Shown piece by piece: positions 16,274 to 25,549 of a stretch of 64,000 bases of DNA (within the stretch, counting starts at the first letter, position 1; every line of letters starts with the position of its first letter). The notes below the pieces were generated by a model. It was not told where the DNA came from. It searched no databases and saw only the letters and a program-made list of their open reading frames with translations. This DNA is from Pseudomonas sp. H9 (GTDB taxonomy: Bacteria > Pseudomonadota > Gammaproteobacteria > Pseudomonadales > Pseudomonadaceae). The stretch is taken from contig NZ_SMOK01000032.1 in NCBI RefSeq assembly GCF_004353925.1, positions 1-64,000 on the forward strand. The letters are read 5' to 3'. Position numbers and translations under genes: made by a program.

Positions 16274-17385
16274 TGCGGGACAACACCACCGACTACCGCC
16301 ACTTGTTTTTGCACGATGTGCCGATGATGGACATGCGCGCCCCGGTCGAGTTTGCCAAGGGCGCCTTCCCTAACGTCATCAACCTGCCCTTGATGAACGA
16401 TCTGGAACGCCAGAAGGTGGGCACTTGCTACAAGCAACAAGGGCAACAAGCGGCGATCGCCCTGGGCCACCAACTGGTCAGCGGCCAGATCAAAGATGAA
16501 CGTATCGCCGCTTGGGCTGCTTTCGCCCGCGCCAACCCTGAAGGCTATCTGTACTGTTTTCGTGGCGGCCTGCGCTCACAGATCTCCCAGCAGTGGCTGC
16601 AGAGCGAAGCCGGTATCCAGTACCCCAAGGTAATCGGCGGCTACAAGGCACTGCGTAATTTCCTGCTGCAAACCACCCAGGATGCGGTGGCCGAATGCGA
16701 TTTCGTGCTGATCGGCGGCTTGACCGGAACCGGTAAAACCGAAGTACTGCAGGTTCTGGATAATTCAGTGGACCTTGAAGGTCATGCCAACCACCGTGGT
16801 TCCAGCTTCGGTAAACGCGCGACCGGGCAACCTGTACAAATCAACTTCGAGAACAACCTGGCCATCGATGTGCTGAAAAAGCGCGCACGCGGCATTGAAC
16901 AGTTCGTGCTTGAAGACGAAGGCCGTATTGTCGGTAGTTGCTCGCTGCCGCTGGAGTTGTACCAAGGCATGCAGCGCTATCCGCTGGTATGGCTGGAGGA
17001 CAGTTTCGACAACCGTGTCGAGCGCATCCTCAGCGATTATGTGATCAACCTGTGCGCCGAGTTCGTGGCCCTGCACGGCAGCGAACATGGTTTTGAACGG
17101 TTCGCCGAACGCCTGAACCAAAGCATGGGTAACATTCTCAAGCGCCTGGGCGGCGAGCGCTACCAACGCTTGTCAGCACTGCTGCAGCAGGCGTTGGACG
17201 AACAACAACGTAATGCCACGGTCGATCTGCACCGCGCCTGGATCAGCGGCCTGCTCAGCGAATATTACGACCCGATGTACGCCTACCACCGCGACAGCAA
17301 GGCTGAGCGTATCGAGTTTTCCGGCAATCAGGTTGAGGTACGCGAATACCTCAAAGCCCGCGCCACCCGCCACCGCTCATCTTGA
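16273..17385 (+). CDS. mnmH: tRNA 2-selenouridine synthase
   Basis: A 370-residue MnmH/SelU. An N-terminal rhodanese domain carries the catalytic Cys95 (YLYCFRGGLRSQ). A P-loop (GGLTGTGKTE, 148-157) starts the C-terminal domain, and the GSSFG block follows near 178. It uses selenophosphate from SelD to replace sulfur in 2-thiouridine at the tRNA wobble position. It is translationally coupled to selD. The stop is 3 nt from the stop of the convergent LprI-like gene. Confidence 0.96.
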   Translation: MRDNTTDYRHLFLHDVPMMDMRAPVEFAKGAFPNVINLPLMNDLERQKVGTCYKQQGQQAAIALGHQLVSGQIKDERIAAWAAFARANPEGYLYCFRGGLRSQISQQWLQSEAGIQYPKVIGGYKALRNFLLQTTQDAVAECDFVLIGGLTGTGKTEVLQVLDNSVDLEGHANHRGSSFGKRATGQPVQINFENNLAIDVLKKRARGIEQFVLEDEGRIVGSCSLPLELYQGMQRYPLVWLEDSFDNRVERILSDYVINLCAEFVALHGSEHGFERFAERLNQSMGNILKRLGGERYQRLSALLQQALDEQQRNATVDLHRAWISGLLSEYYDPMYAYHRDSKAERIEFSGNQVEVREYLKARATRHRSS

Positions 17386-17388
17386 GCA

Positions 17389-17769
17389 TCAATGCTCGGC
17401 CAACGCAGACAGCTCATCTGCCCGAGCCTTGGTCATGTCCAGCACACAACCGGCACCATTGAGTTGATCAATGGTGCCGCCAGTGAGGCTGAAATACAGC
17501 TTGCAGTTGGTGTCGCGGTACTTGATCCACGAACGTTGAGCGTCACGCAACTGAGCCTGTTGCGCGGACTCCAGGGCGGCCATGGCCTTTTTGTAAGCCG
17601 TGTTGAGGCGCGCGTCTTGCTGCTCGATCTCGGCGCCATTGCAGTTGTTCATGTCCAGGGTGGTTTGCGCCGCCTGCATGCATTGGCTGTAAGCGGGCGA
17701 GTCGTTCTGGGCAAGGGCGAAAGGGGTAACAGCGCTCATCAGCGCGATTGCCAGCAGTGAGTGTTTCAT
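17389..17769 (-). CDS. LprI-type lysozyme inhibitor family protein (DUF1311)
   Basis: A 126-residue secreted protein with signal peptide ending near FALAQN. The DUF1311/LprI domain shows the spaced Cys and the WIKYRDTNC block (QLRDAQRSWIKYRDTNCKLYF). Members are small periplasmic or surface proteins; one is a lysozyme inhibitor. The actual function here is not known. Confidence 0.82.
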   Translation of the reverse strand: MKHSLLAIALMSAVTPFALAQNDSPAYSQCMQAAQTTLDMNNCNGAEIEQQDARLNTAYKKAMAALESAQQAQLRDAQRSWIKYRDTNCKLYFSLTGGTIDQLNGAGCVLDMTKARADELSALAEH

Positions 17770-17930
17770 CAGGGAACTCCATGTAAGAGGCGCTCAGAAT
17801 GCCGGGCGCAAAGCACTTGGTGCAAGGCGCAGATCATCCACAGGGCGAATAACGCTCGTGCAGCATTCGAATTTCCATTCACGCCAGGGATAGCCAAGAC
17901 TCAGCCAAGCCATTTTCAAGGAGCCTTGCC

Positions 17931-18413
17931 ATGAGTCTGTCATTCACCCCAGCAGCCCTGTTGCCTTTGCTCATCGCGCTGCTGGCCGGCGCAGCAGTGC
18001 CCTTCCAGGCTGGCAGCAATGCGGCCTTGGGACGCCTGCTTGGGCATCCGCTTTGGGCGACATTAGTGTCGTTGGGCGTCAGTGTGTTGATGGTGATTCC
18101 GGCTTTGTTGGTGATGCGTGCTCCCCTGCCGCAAATTGGCGCCTTGACCCAGGCACCTTGGTGGGCCTGGTTTGGCGGGGTGGCGGGCGTGGCCTACATC
18201 ACCGCAGCCTTGATGCTCACCCCGCGCCTGGGTGCTGCCGGGTTTATCGTCTGCGTAATTGCCGGCCAGGTGGTGTCGTCCTTGCTGATCGATCAGTGGG
18301 GGTTGATGGGCCTGGCGCAGCGGCCAGTTAACGCCGTGCGCCTGGCCGGGGTCGGCCTGATCGTGCTTGGAATGCTGGTGGTGCAGTGGGGAACTTCAAC
18401 GTCTGCTAGATAA
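17931..18413 (+). CDS. Small DMT-family membrane transporter (DUF606/YdcZ)
   Basis: A 160-residue protein with five predicted helices of the DUF606 branch of the drug/metabolite transporter superfamily (AVPFQAGSNAALGRLLGHPLWATL opening; FGGVAGVAYITAALMLTPRLGAAGFI). It represents one half of a classical DMT, so a dimer is likely. AAGGAG lies 7 nt before the ATG. The substrate is unknown. Confidence 0.8.
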   Translation: MSLSFTPAALLPLLIALLAGAAVPFQAGSNAALGRLLGHPLWATLVSLGVSVLMVIPALLVMRAPLPQIGALTQAPWWAWFGGVAGVAYITAALMLTPRLGAAGFIVCVIAGQVVSSLLIDQWGLMGLAQRPVNAVRLAGVGLIVLGMLVVQWGTSTSAR

Positions 18414-18419
18414 CGTCTG

Positions 18420-18977
18420 TTAGATAGCGTTGCGGTCCAGTGGCTGGACCGCAGGCTCCGCGTCCAGAACGCGGTCAACTTCAAACCGCAGGCTGGGCTC
18501 TTGAAGGGCATAACTGATCACCACGCCGAGCACTAACAGCAGCACAGCATCGAGCCAGTGCCAGCCTGGTATCGCCCGCCCCTGACGCGCCTGATTGCAC
18601 CACCAAGCCTGCCCCAGACAAAAGCCGAAGATCGACAACAGCCAGAGGTAAAACCCCGGTGCAAAGTGGGTCAGGTTGACGAAGTTGTAGCTGCGATTGT
18701 CGGGCAGCCGCTCGATGCCCAAGCTGGTCAATGCCAGGTACAACGCGCCCAGCCCAAGCCCCAGCGATACCCAGCGCCAACGACGGTGCAACAGTATCGC
18801 CATCGCCAACAACGGGTTGGCAAACCAACCGAACATGCCGAACACCAAGCCCCAAGGACCGTACAGCAGCGCCTGCAATGCATGCAGGCGACCGCCACCG
18901 CTGAGGTACACGGCGTTAAAGCCCAGGCACAACAAGAACAGCGCCAAGGTGATCGACACATAACGGTTGGCAATCAT
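18420..18977 (-). CDS. Conserved membrane protein of unknown function
   Basis: A 185-residue protein with about five hydrophobic helices (starting MIANRYVSITLALFLLCLGFNAVYLSGG). The ATG at 18977 overlaps the stop of the upstream acetyltransferase by 4 nt. An upstream extension to 19043 would sit inside that gene. No domain is recognised. Its partner suggests co-expression only. Confidence 0.7.
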   Translation of the reverse strand: MIANRYVSITLALFLLCLGFNAVYLSGGGRLHALQALLYGPWGLVFGMFGWFANPLLAMAILLHRRWRWVSLGLGLGALYLALTSLGIERLPDNRSYNFVNLTHFAPGFYLWLLSIFGFCLGQAWWCNQARQGRAIPGWHWLDAVLLLVLGVVISYALQEPSLRFEVDRVLDAEPAVQPLDRNAI

Positions 18978-19537
18978 CCCGCATCGCGCTCCAGCAGCAG
19001 ACCATAGAGCCCCGAATCGGACAATTCCCCAGCCACACACCAACGCTCACGCAGCACGCCTTCCAATGTAAACCCCAAACGCTCAAGGGTTCGTGCCGAA
19101 GCGCTGTTTCGCGGGTCAATTTCCGCCTCAAGGCGGCGCATCTTCAGGTCACTCGCCAGGTACTGAACGAACAGCTCCAGTGCTTCCCTCATAAAGCCCT
19201 GGCCTTGGGCGGCGGTTGACAGGCAGTAGCCGATTTCCCCTCGGCGCGAATCGCGCTCAAAACTGGAACACTGGCACATACCGATCAATTCACCGGTGTC
19301 ACTGCGGTAGATACCGAGCTTGAGCAACTCCCCCTGCGCATAGGCCTGGTGATCCGCCGCCAAGGCTGCCTGTGCTTCGTCAAGGTGACACCAAGGGGCG
19401 TGGTTCCAGAAGCGCATGACCTGTGGATCGGCCATGATCCCCAGCCATGCCTCTGCATCCTCGGCACGCATGGGCCGCAACTGCAAACGCGGGCTGTGCA
19501 AGCAAAGGTCCTGGGGAAATACATAGGGGTGCGACAC
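18974..19537 (-). CDS. GNAT acetyltransferase, RimJ/RimL type
   Basis: A 187-residue enzyme. It opens with LHSPRLQLRPMRAEDAEAWLGIMADPQVMRFW, typical of the RimJ/RimL group, and has the acetyl-CoA loop GEIGYCLSTAAQGQGFMREALELFVQYL and the C-terminal NSASARTLERLGFTLEGVLRERW. The substrate may be a protein N-terminus or a small molecule. It overlaps the downstream membrane-protein gene by 4 nt. Confidence 0.87.
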   Translation of the reverse strand: MSHPYVFPQDLCLHSPRLQLRPMRAEDAEAWLGIMADPQVMRFWNHAPWCHLDEAQAALAADHQAYAQGELLKLGIYRSDTGELIGMCQCSSFERDSRRGEIGYCLSTAAQGQGFMREALELFVQYLASDLKMRRLEAEIDPRNSASARTLERLGFTLEGVLRERWCVAGELSDSGLYGLLLERDAG

Positions 19538-19610
19538 GGGTAGAACTCCTGTTCTGTCCGAAGAGCCGCACAGTTTACCTTAATGCTGTTGCACGCAGCG
19601 TTGTCAGCCT

Positions 19611-19985
19611 TCAGGCGACTTCAGCGCCCTCATCCGGCCAGATCGGCTCGTTGGCTTCCAGTGGTGGCAAGCCATACGCAGCCCGGGCTGCATCGCAACT
19701 CGGGTTTGCCTTGCCATCAACCCAGGCAGCCTCGAACTCGCGGCAAGGGCTTGAACGCTGTTCGTAAAGGCTGCAACTGACGCCTTTGCCAATCTCACCC
19801 TCAAGGCCAATGCAACGACAAGGTTTACTGTCGGTGCCGATCATGGCCACACGCGTAGGGTTGATCTGAACCACCATCTCATCGGGAACCAAACCTCCCG
19901 CCGATTGGCACTCACCCCAGAAAAATGACACACGGAAATACCCGCAGCAGGCGCCGCAGTTCAAACAAGGATTATGTTCGGACAT
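19611..19985 (-). CDS. YkgJ-family Cys-cluster protein
   Basis: A 124-residue protein with the YkgJ/CxxCxxCC motif: CLNCGACCGYFRVSFFW at residues 6-22, then CRCIGLEG and CSLYEQRSSPCREF. These Cys probably bind a zinc or Fe-S centre. Its biochemical role is unknown. It is a single gene facing away from the fecI-like gene. Confidence 0.83.
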   Translation of the reverse strand: MSEHNPCLNCGACCGYFRVSFFWGECQSAGGLVPDEMVVQINPTRVAMIGTDSKPCRCIGLEGEIGKGVSCSLYEQRSSPCREFEAAWVDGKANPSCDAARAAYGLPPLEANEPIWPDEGAEVA

Positions 19986-20004
19986 GATGAAAGAAGGGGG
20001 GGCA

Positions 20005-20018
20005 AGATTATCGTTATT
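20005..20018. promoter_or_regulatory. Possible Fur box
   Basis: AGATTATCGTTATT resembles the Fur core TGATAATCATTATC (10 of 14 by eye). It lies 20 nt before the YkgJ gene and about 190 nt before the iron sigma factor gene, so either could be the target. The remaining bases of the 19986-20208 gap show no other clear signal. Confidence 0.3.
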
Positions 20019-20208
20019 GGGAGAAAACCCGCCGCCATTCTATGCTTCGGCAACGTTTTGAGAAGGGGGGAGATGTAGAAAAATATTGCGTCTGACCAGC
20101 GGTTGAATTCGCCCGTTTCTGAAGTTGATTGCCGTCAACCAGCGCCCTGCAATAAGATGCGACGATTTCTCAATTGCATCTAATTCGCACAGCGGACGGG
20201 AACCCTCT

Positions 20209-20727
20209 ATGTCGACTTTCGACAAGCCCCATGCAGAGCAGATCCAGGCCTATTACTGCGCGCACCACGGCTGGATTCGTGGCTGGCTGAACAAAAAGCT
20301 TGGTAATGCCAGTGACGCTGCCGACCTCGCTCACGACGTATTCGTACGCCTGTTGGCAAAACCACGTCAGTTCGAAAGCGATCAGCATGCCCGGGCTTAT
20401 CTGAGCACCATCACCCGACATCTGTGCGTAGATTTCTGGCGGCGCCAGCAACTGCAACAAGCCTGGCTCGACGCCCTGGCCGAGCTTCCCGAACAGCATG
20501 CACCCAGCGAAGAACAGCGTGCCTTGGTGTTCGAAGCCTTGCAACAAGTCCAGGACATGCTTGCAAGGCTACCGAACAATGTGTGCCAGGCCTTTCTGCT
20601 CGCTCAGGTTCAAGGGCTGGGTTACCGCGAAATCGGCGAACGCCTTGGTGTTTCCGAGCGTACTGTCACCAAGTACATGGCCCAGGCCATGTACCAATGC
20701 CTGCTGCTGGAAGCGGATCTTCTATGA
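20209..20727 (+). CDS. ECF sigma factor, FecI/PvdS-like (iron starvation sigma)
   Basis: A 172-residue ECF sigma factor. Region 2: WLNKKLGNASDAADLAHDVFVRLLAK and ARAYLSTITRHLCVDFWRR. Region 4: LPNNVCQAFLLAQVQGLGYREIGERLGVSERTVTKYMAQAMY. These are characteristic of the FecI type. The ATG at 20209 is preferred over 20125, since the domain starts 10 residues later. It overlaps the fecR-like gene by 4 nt (ATGA). Confidence 0.93.
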   Translation: MSTFDKPHAEQIQAYYCAHHGWIRGWLNKKLGNASDAADLAHDVFVRLLAKPRQFESDQHARAYLSTITRHLCVDFWRRQQLQQAWLDALAELPEQHAPSEEQRALVFEALQQVQDMLARLPNNVCQAFLLAQVQGLGYREIGERLGVSERTVTKYMAQAMYQCLLLEADLL

Positions 20728-21698
20728 GCGCCGATGCCAAACCCGACCAGGCAACCCTGCAACAAGCAGCGCAGTGGTACGCCCGCCTGCGCGCCGGCAA
20801 CGCCGACCATGCCGCCTTGCGCCAACATTGGCAACAGTGGCTTGATCAACACGACAGTCACCGCACCGCCTGGGCCTTTGTCGAGCGCATCAGCCAGCGC
20901 TTCGAGCCATTGCAGAGCCAGGCCGATGCTTCGGTGCAAGCCCTGCAGCGAGCCAGGCACAAGCTGCACACACGGCGGCGCACCCTGGGCACACTGTCAC
21001 TGCTGTGTGGTGGGGTCCTGCTGGGCTGGGCAGGCTGGCGCAATCAGCTTCTGCCACAACGCTTGCTGGCACTGGGTAGTGACGTGCGCACGGGCGTCGG
21101 GGAAATCCATGCCCGCCAACTGGCAGACGGCACTCGTATCTGGCTCAACGGCGACAGTGCGTTGAACGTGGATTACCAATCGGGACTGCGTCGCCTGCAA
21201 CTGTTGGCCGGCGAGGTGCTGATTGAAACAGCCACCGACAGCAGGCCTTTCGTCATCGACAGCGCACAAGGTCGCATGCAGGCACTGGGCACCCGCTTCA
21301 GCGTGCTGCAGCGCGAACAGGAAACCCGCTTGAACGTATTCGACGGTGCCGTGCGCATCGAGCCATTCGGTGGCGGTGTCAGAACCATTGTTCCGGCTGG
21401 CAGGCAGATCGATTTCGACCGTCAAGGCAGTGGCTCGCTGATCGATGCCGACAGCTCGCGCCAGGCCTGGAGTCAGGGCCGGCTGCTGGCCAATGACATC
21501 AGCTTGGCTGCCTTTGCCGAAGAACTGCAGCGCTATCAGCCTGGTTATCTCAGCGTTTCTGCTGGTGCCGGAGCACTGCGTGTGGTGGGTAACTTCCCGG
21601 CAAGCGACCCGGTACGCACCCTGAGTATGCTGGAAGGCGCGCTACCGATTCGCGTCAGCCAACCGCTACCTTGGTGGACAAGCATCGAGCTTCTCTAA
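20724..21698 (+). CDS. FecR-family anti-sigma factor
   Basis: A 324-residue inner-membrane regulator. A cytoplasmic DUF4880 domain (about 9-58, QAAQWYARLRAG ... HRTAWAFVERI) binds the sigma factor. One transmembrane helix lies near 93-112 (LSLLCGGVLLGWAGW). The periplasmic FecR domain follows (ARQLADGTRIWLNGDSALNV ... RFSVLQREQETRLNVFDGAV), with a C-terminal part that contacts the receptor's signalling domain. It is coupled to the sigma gene by an ATGA overlap. Confidence 0.93.
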   Translation: MSADAKPDQATLQQAAQWYARLRAGNADHAALRQHWQQWLDQHDSHRTAWAFVERISQRFEPLQSQADASVQALQRARHKLHTRRRTLGTLSLLCGGVLLGWAGWRNQLLPQRLLALGSDVRTGVGEIHARQLADGTRIWLNGDSALNVDYQSGLRRLQLLAGEVLIETATDSRPFVIDSAQGRMQALGTRFSVLQREQETRLNVFDGAVRIEPFGGGVRTIVPAGRQIDFDRQGSGSLIDADSSRQAWSQGRLLANDISLAAFAEELQRYQPGYLSVSAGAGALRVVGNFPASDPVRTLSMLEGALPIRVSQPLPWWTSIELL

Positions 21699-21787
21699 TT
21701 TTTTTTGCGAATTTTTCCTATTTGCGTTCCGGTTTTCCTTGCCTCGTTCGGATTAGCAAAAGAACGCTATCCATCAAGGAACATCGA

Positions 21788-24193
21788 ATGCCCATTGCTA
21801 CATTCAATGCCCTGACTGCCCGTCTTGGCACACCGCTGCTGATCGGCTCACTGCTGCTGGCCAGCGCCCACAGTGCTGCCGAATCACTGCAGCGCTATGA
21901 CTTGCCCGCCGGGCCGCTGGCCGTGCAACTCAACCGCCTGGCCAGTGAAGCCGGCATCTACATCGTGGGTAACGGTGCCTTGAGTGCCGGCAAGACCAGC
22001 CCTGCCCTGCAAGGCGAATTCACGCCCGCCCAGGCGCTGCAGCGCCTGCTGCAAGGCAGTGGCCTGGTAGCAGTGCCGACGGCGGACAATCAGTACCAAC
22101 TGCAGCCCGGCGCCGAAGGCGATGCCTTGCAACTGGACGCCACCTCGATCAACGCTAACGCCCAGAGTGCCTACGGCCCGGTCCAGGGCTACCTGGCCAG
22201 CCGCGCCAGCAGTGCTACCAAAAGCGATACCGCCTTGATGGAAACGCCTATGTCAGTGTCGGTCATCACCCGCGACCGCCTGCAGGCGCAAGGTGCGCAG
22301 AGCATCAGTGAAGGCCTGAGCTACACCGCAGGCGTGCACACCAACGTGTCCGGCAACAACCCCACCGATAACACCATCATGATTCGCGGTTTTCAGCAGC
22401 TCAATGCCGATGCCTATACGGACGGGCTTCGTAACAACAATGTCGGTTACTACGCGCCAGAGCCCTATGGCCTGGAACGCATTGAAGTTCTCAAAGGGCC
22501 CGCTTCGGTGATGTATGGGCAGGGCGAGCCTGGCGGCATTGTCAACTTGGTCTCCAAAAAACCGCTGTTCACCGCCCACCGGGAAGTGGGGCTGTCAGTA
22601 GGCAACCATGATCGCCAACAATTGAGCCTGGATGTCGGCGACGTGCTGGATACCCAACGCACGTTGAGCTATCGCCTGGTGATGCTCGGTCGCGATGCCG
22701 ACAATGAAATCGACGGCATCGAGGACGACCGTCAATACATCGCACCGAGCCTGACCTGGGCGCCGACTGAAGACACCAGCGTGACGCTGCTGGCCTCTTA
22801 CCAGAAGAACACCAACCTGTTCACCTCGAACATGGCCTACTCATTGTTCGACGGCTCCAACCCCAACGGCCGCGTGCCGCGCCATCGCTCACTCAACGAG
22901 CCGGGCTTTGACCAGGAGCGTTCCGAGCAGACCAACATCGGCTATGAATTGACGCATAGCTTCAATGAGCATTTGAGCTTTCGTCAGAACTTCCGCTACA
23001 GCCACTTTCATGGCTATCAAAATCAACTGTTCCGTAACAGCGGTGTGATCAATGGCAACACCATTGCCCGCTATTACGAGTTGCGTAACTACGACAGCGA
23101 CAATTACACCCTTGATAACCAGTTGATTGGCAAATTCGACACACTGGGTGTGCAGCACACGGTAACGGCAGGGGGCGATTACCTGAGCGGTGATCGCAGC
23201 CAGTTCGTCCAGCACGGTGATGCGCCGTCGATCAACATCTACAACCCACAACGCGGCGTAAACATCGACACCTCGCGCTACACCGCCTTGTTCGACACCG
23301 CCCGCACAGACCGCCAGTTGGGGCTCTACCTTCAAGATCAGATGCGCCTGGGCAACTGGATCGCCACCCTCGGTGCCCGGCATGACTGGGCTCGCCAGGA
23401 CAACGAGAACCAGATCACCGACACCCACCAGGTGATCAGTGACGAAGCTACCAGCGCGCGCGCTGCATTCGGCTATGAGTTTGCCGCCGGCCTGTTTCCC
23501 TACATCAGCTACAGCGAATCATTCAAGTTGGCTTCCGGCAGTAGCTACGACGGCTCGCCCTTCGAACCGGAAACCGGCAAGCAGTATGAAGTCGGGATCA
23601 AATACCAACCGCCAGGCAGCGACAACTACGTCACCCTCGCTGCATTCGACTTGCGTCGGCAGAACGTGGCCACCAGCGATGTCGACCACCCGGGCTACAG
23701 CGTGCAGCAAGGCGAAGTCACTTCACGCGGGGTGGAAATCGAAGGCCTGCTCAAGCCGGTACAGGGCATGAATGTGATTGCTGCGTATACCTACAACGAC
23801 GTTGAAGTGACCAAGGACAATCCCAATTTCGCCGGTGTCAGCAACAAGGGCAAAACACCTGTACGCATCCCTGAGCACCTGGCCTCATTGTGGGCTGACT
23901 ACACCTTGCAGACTGGCCCACTTGCAGGGTTGGGCGCAGGCATCGGTGTACGTTACACAGGCTCGACCTATGGCGATGCGCAAAACACCTTCGAGGTGCC
24001 GAGCTATACGCTGGTCGATGCCATGCTCAAGTATGACTTCGGCAAAGCCGACGCTTCGCTTGAGGGCGTGTCGGCTGCGGTCAACGTCAAGAACGTGAGC
24101 GACAAGTACTACGTGGCGGGATGTTTTATCAGCAATGCCTGCCTGCTCGGCACTGGCCGGACGGTCACGGCCGACCTGACGTATCGTTTCTAG
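21788..24193 (+). CDS. TonB-dependent siderophore receptor with STN signalling domain
   Basis: An 801-residue outer-membrane receptor. Signal peptide (about 1-32), STN domain (about 35-110, QRYDLPAGPLAVQLNRLASEAGIYI), plug domain (about 155-265, METPMSVSVITRDRLQAQGAQ ... MIRGFQQ ... GLERIEVLKGPASVMYGQGEPGGIVN), then a barrel ending in YRF. The C-terminal GRTVTADLTYRF and CFISNACLLG resemble hydroxamate-type receptors (FhuA/FoxA-like), but the ligand is a guess. With the sigma and FecR genes it makes a complete cell-surface signalling system. The ATG at 21788 follows AAGGAACATCGA. Confidence 0.93.
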   Translation: MPIATFNALTARLGTPLLIGSLLLASAHSAAESLQRYDLPAGPLAVQLNRLASEAGIYIVGNGALSAGKTSPALQGEFTPAQALQRLLQGSGLVAVPTADNQYQLQPGAEGDALQLDATSINANAQSAYGPVQGYLASRASSATKSDTALMETPMSVSVITRDRLQAQGAQSISEGLSYTAGVHTNVSGNNPTDNTIMIRGFQQLNADAYTDGLRNNNVGYYAPEPYGLERIEVLKGPASVMYGQGEPGGIVNLVSKKPLFTAHREVGLSVGNHDRQQLSLDVGDVLDTQRTLSYRLVMLGRDADNEIDGIEDDRQYIAPSLTWAPTEDTSVTLLASYQKNTNLFTSNMAYSLFDGSNPNGRVPRHRSLNEPGFDQERSEQTNIGYELTHSFNEHLSFRQNFRYSHFHGYQNQLFRNSGVINGNTIARYYELRNYDSDNYTLDNQLIGKFDTLGVQHTVTAGGDYLSGDRSQFVQHGDAPSINIYNPQRGVNIDTSRYTALFDTARTDRQLGLYLQDQMRLGNWIATLGARHDWARQDNENQITDTHQVISDEATSARAAFGYEFAAGLFPYISYSESFKLASGSSYDGSPFEPETGKQYEVGIKYQPPGSDNYVTLAAFDLRRQNVATSDVDHPGYSVQQGEVTSRGVEIEGLLKPVQGMNVIAAYTYNDVEVTKDNPNFAGVSNKGKTPVRIPEHLASLWADYTLQTGPLAGLGAGIGVRYTGSTYGDAQNTFEVPSYTLVDAMLKYDFGKADASLEGVSAAVNVKNVSDKYYVAGCFISNACLLGTGRTVTADLTYRF

Positions 24194-24201
24194 CGCTAAC
24201 T

Positions 24202-24256
24202 ATCGCGGGGCAAGCCCGCTCCTACCGGGACGGTGGGAGCGGGCTTGCCCCGCGAT
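24202..24256. repeat. Inverted REP pair
   Basis: ATCGCGGGGCAAGCCCGCTC at 24202 and its complement ending at 24256, 6 nt apart, between the convergent receptor and alaC genes. The pair can fold into a long hairpin and may serve as a bidirectional terminator. Confidence 0.9.
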
Positions 24257-24262
24257 CTGTTG

Positions 24263-25474
24263 CTACTTGGCCTTGCCTACGCCATCGGCACGGAACATCT
24301 GGCGAATGCCGCGCACTGCCTGGCGGATACGGTCCTGGTTTTCGATCAGGGCAAAACGCACATGGTCGTCACCATAGTCACCAAAGCCGATGCCCGGCGA
24401 GACGCAAACCTTGGCTTCGGCCAGCAGTTTTTTGGAAAATTCCAGCGAGCCCAGGTGTGCGTACTCTTCCGGGATTTTCGCCCAGACGTACATCGAGGCC
24501 TTGGGGTTCTCGACCATCCAGCCTATCTCGTGCAGACCTTTGACCAGCACGTTGCGGCGCTGACGGTACTGCTCGGCGATATCGCGCACACACTGCTGGT
24601 CGCCTTCCAGGGCCGCGATGGCAGCTACTTGCAGCGGAGTGAAGGTACCGTAGTCGTGATAACTCTTGATCCGCGCCAAGGCGCTGACCAGTTCCGGGTT
24701 GCCGACCATGAAGCCGATACGCCAGCCCGCCATGTTGTAGCTCTTGGACAAGGTGAAAAACTCCACCGCGATGTCTTTGGCACCTGGCACCTGCATGATC
24801 GACGGGGCCTTCCAGCCGTCATAAACGATGTCAGCGTAAGCCAGGTCGTGAATCACCAGTACGTCGTACTGTTTGGCCAGCGCCACCACCCGCTCGAAGA
24901 AGTCCAGCTCGACGCACTGTGCAGTCGGGTTGGAGGGGAAGCCGAGAATCATCATTTTCGGCTTGGGGATCGACTCGCGAATCGCCCGTTCCAGCTCGTT
25001 GAAGAAGTCCACACCAGGAATCAGCGGCACCGAACGCACCTGGGCACCGGCAATCACCGCACCGTAGATATGGATTGGATAGCTGGGGTTGGGGACCAAC
25101 ACCGTATCACCATGATCCAGAGTGGCCAGCATCAGGTGAGCCAGGCCTTCCTTGGAACCGATGGTGACGATGGCTTCGCTTTCCGGGTCGATCTCGACGT
25201 CATAGCGCTCCTGGTACCAACGAGAGATGGCCCGGCGCAAACGTGGAATACCGCGGGAAGTGGAATAGCCATGTGTGTCTTCACGCTGGGCGACCTGCAC
25301 CAGCTTCTCGACGATGTGCGGCGGCGTAGACCCATCAGGGTTGCCCATGCTCAGGTCGATGATGTCTTCGCCACGACGGCGTGCAGCCATCTTGAGTTCG
25401 GCGGTGATGTTGAAGACGTAAGGGGGGAGACGATCAATGCGCGCAAAGCGGCGCGGCGAACCTTGGTCAGCCAT
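24263..25474 (-). CDS. alaC: Alanine transaminase
   Basis: A 403-residue fold-type I aminotransferase nearly matching the E. coli AlaC pattern from its first residues (RRFARIDRLPPYVFNITAELK). It has the NPS(Y) block near 129, SNPT at 181-184, D210-Y213 and the PLP lysine K244 in SKSYNMAGWR. It makes alanine from pyruvate and glutamate. The ATG at 25474 is chosen by alignment with AlaC. A longer frame to 25546 lacks family support. Confidence 0.93.
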   Translation of the reverse strand: MADQGSPRRFARIDRLPPYVFNITAELKMAARRRGEDIIDLSMGNPDGSTPPHIVEKLVQVAQREDTHGYSTSRGIPRLRRAISRWYQERYDVEIDPESEAIVTIGSKEGLAHLMLATLDHGDTVLVPNPSYPIHIYGAVIAGAQVRSVPLIPGVDFFNELERAIRESIPKPKMMILGFPSNPTAQCVELDFFERVVALAKQYDVLVIHDLAYADIVYDGWKAPSIMQVPGAKDIAVEFFTLSKSYNMAGWRIGFMVGNPELVSALARIKSYHDYGTFTPLQVAAIAALEGDQQCVRDIAEQYRQRRNVLVKGLHEIGWMVENPKASMYVWAKIPEEYAHLGSLEFSKKLLAEAKVCVSPGIGFGDYGDDHVRFALIENQDRIRQAVRGIRQMFRADGVGKAK

Positions 25475-25549
25475 GGCTTCCTCGAAGACGTAAGCGCCCG
25501 GAACCGTCCGAGCGACGTTGGCCACTGCGGTGGCCGGTGCCAACAATAG

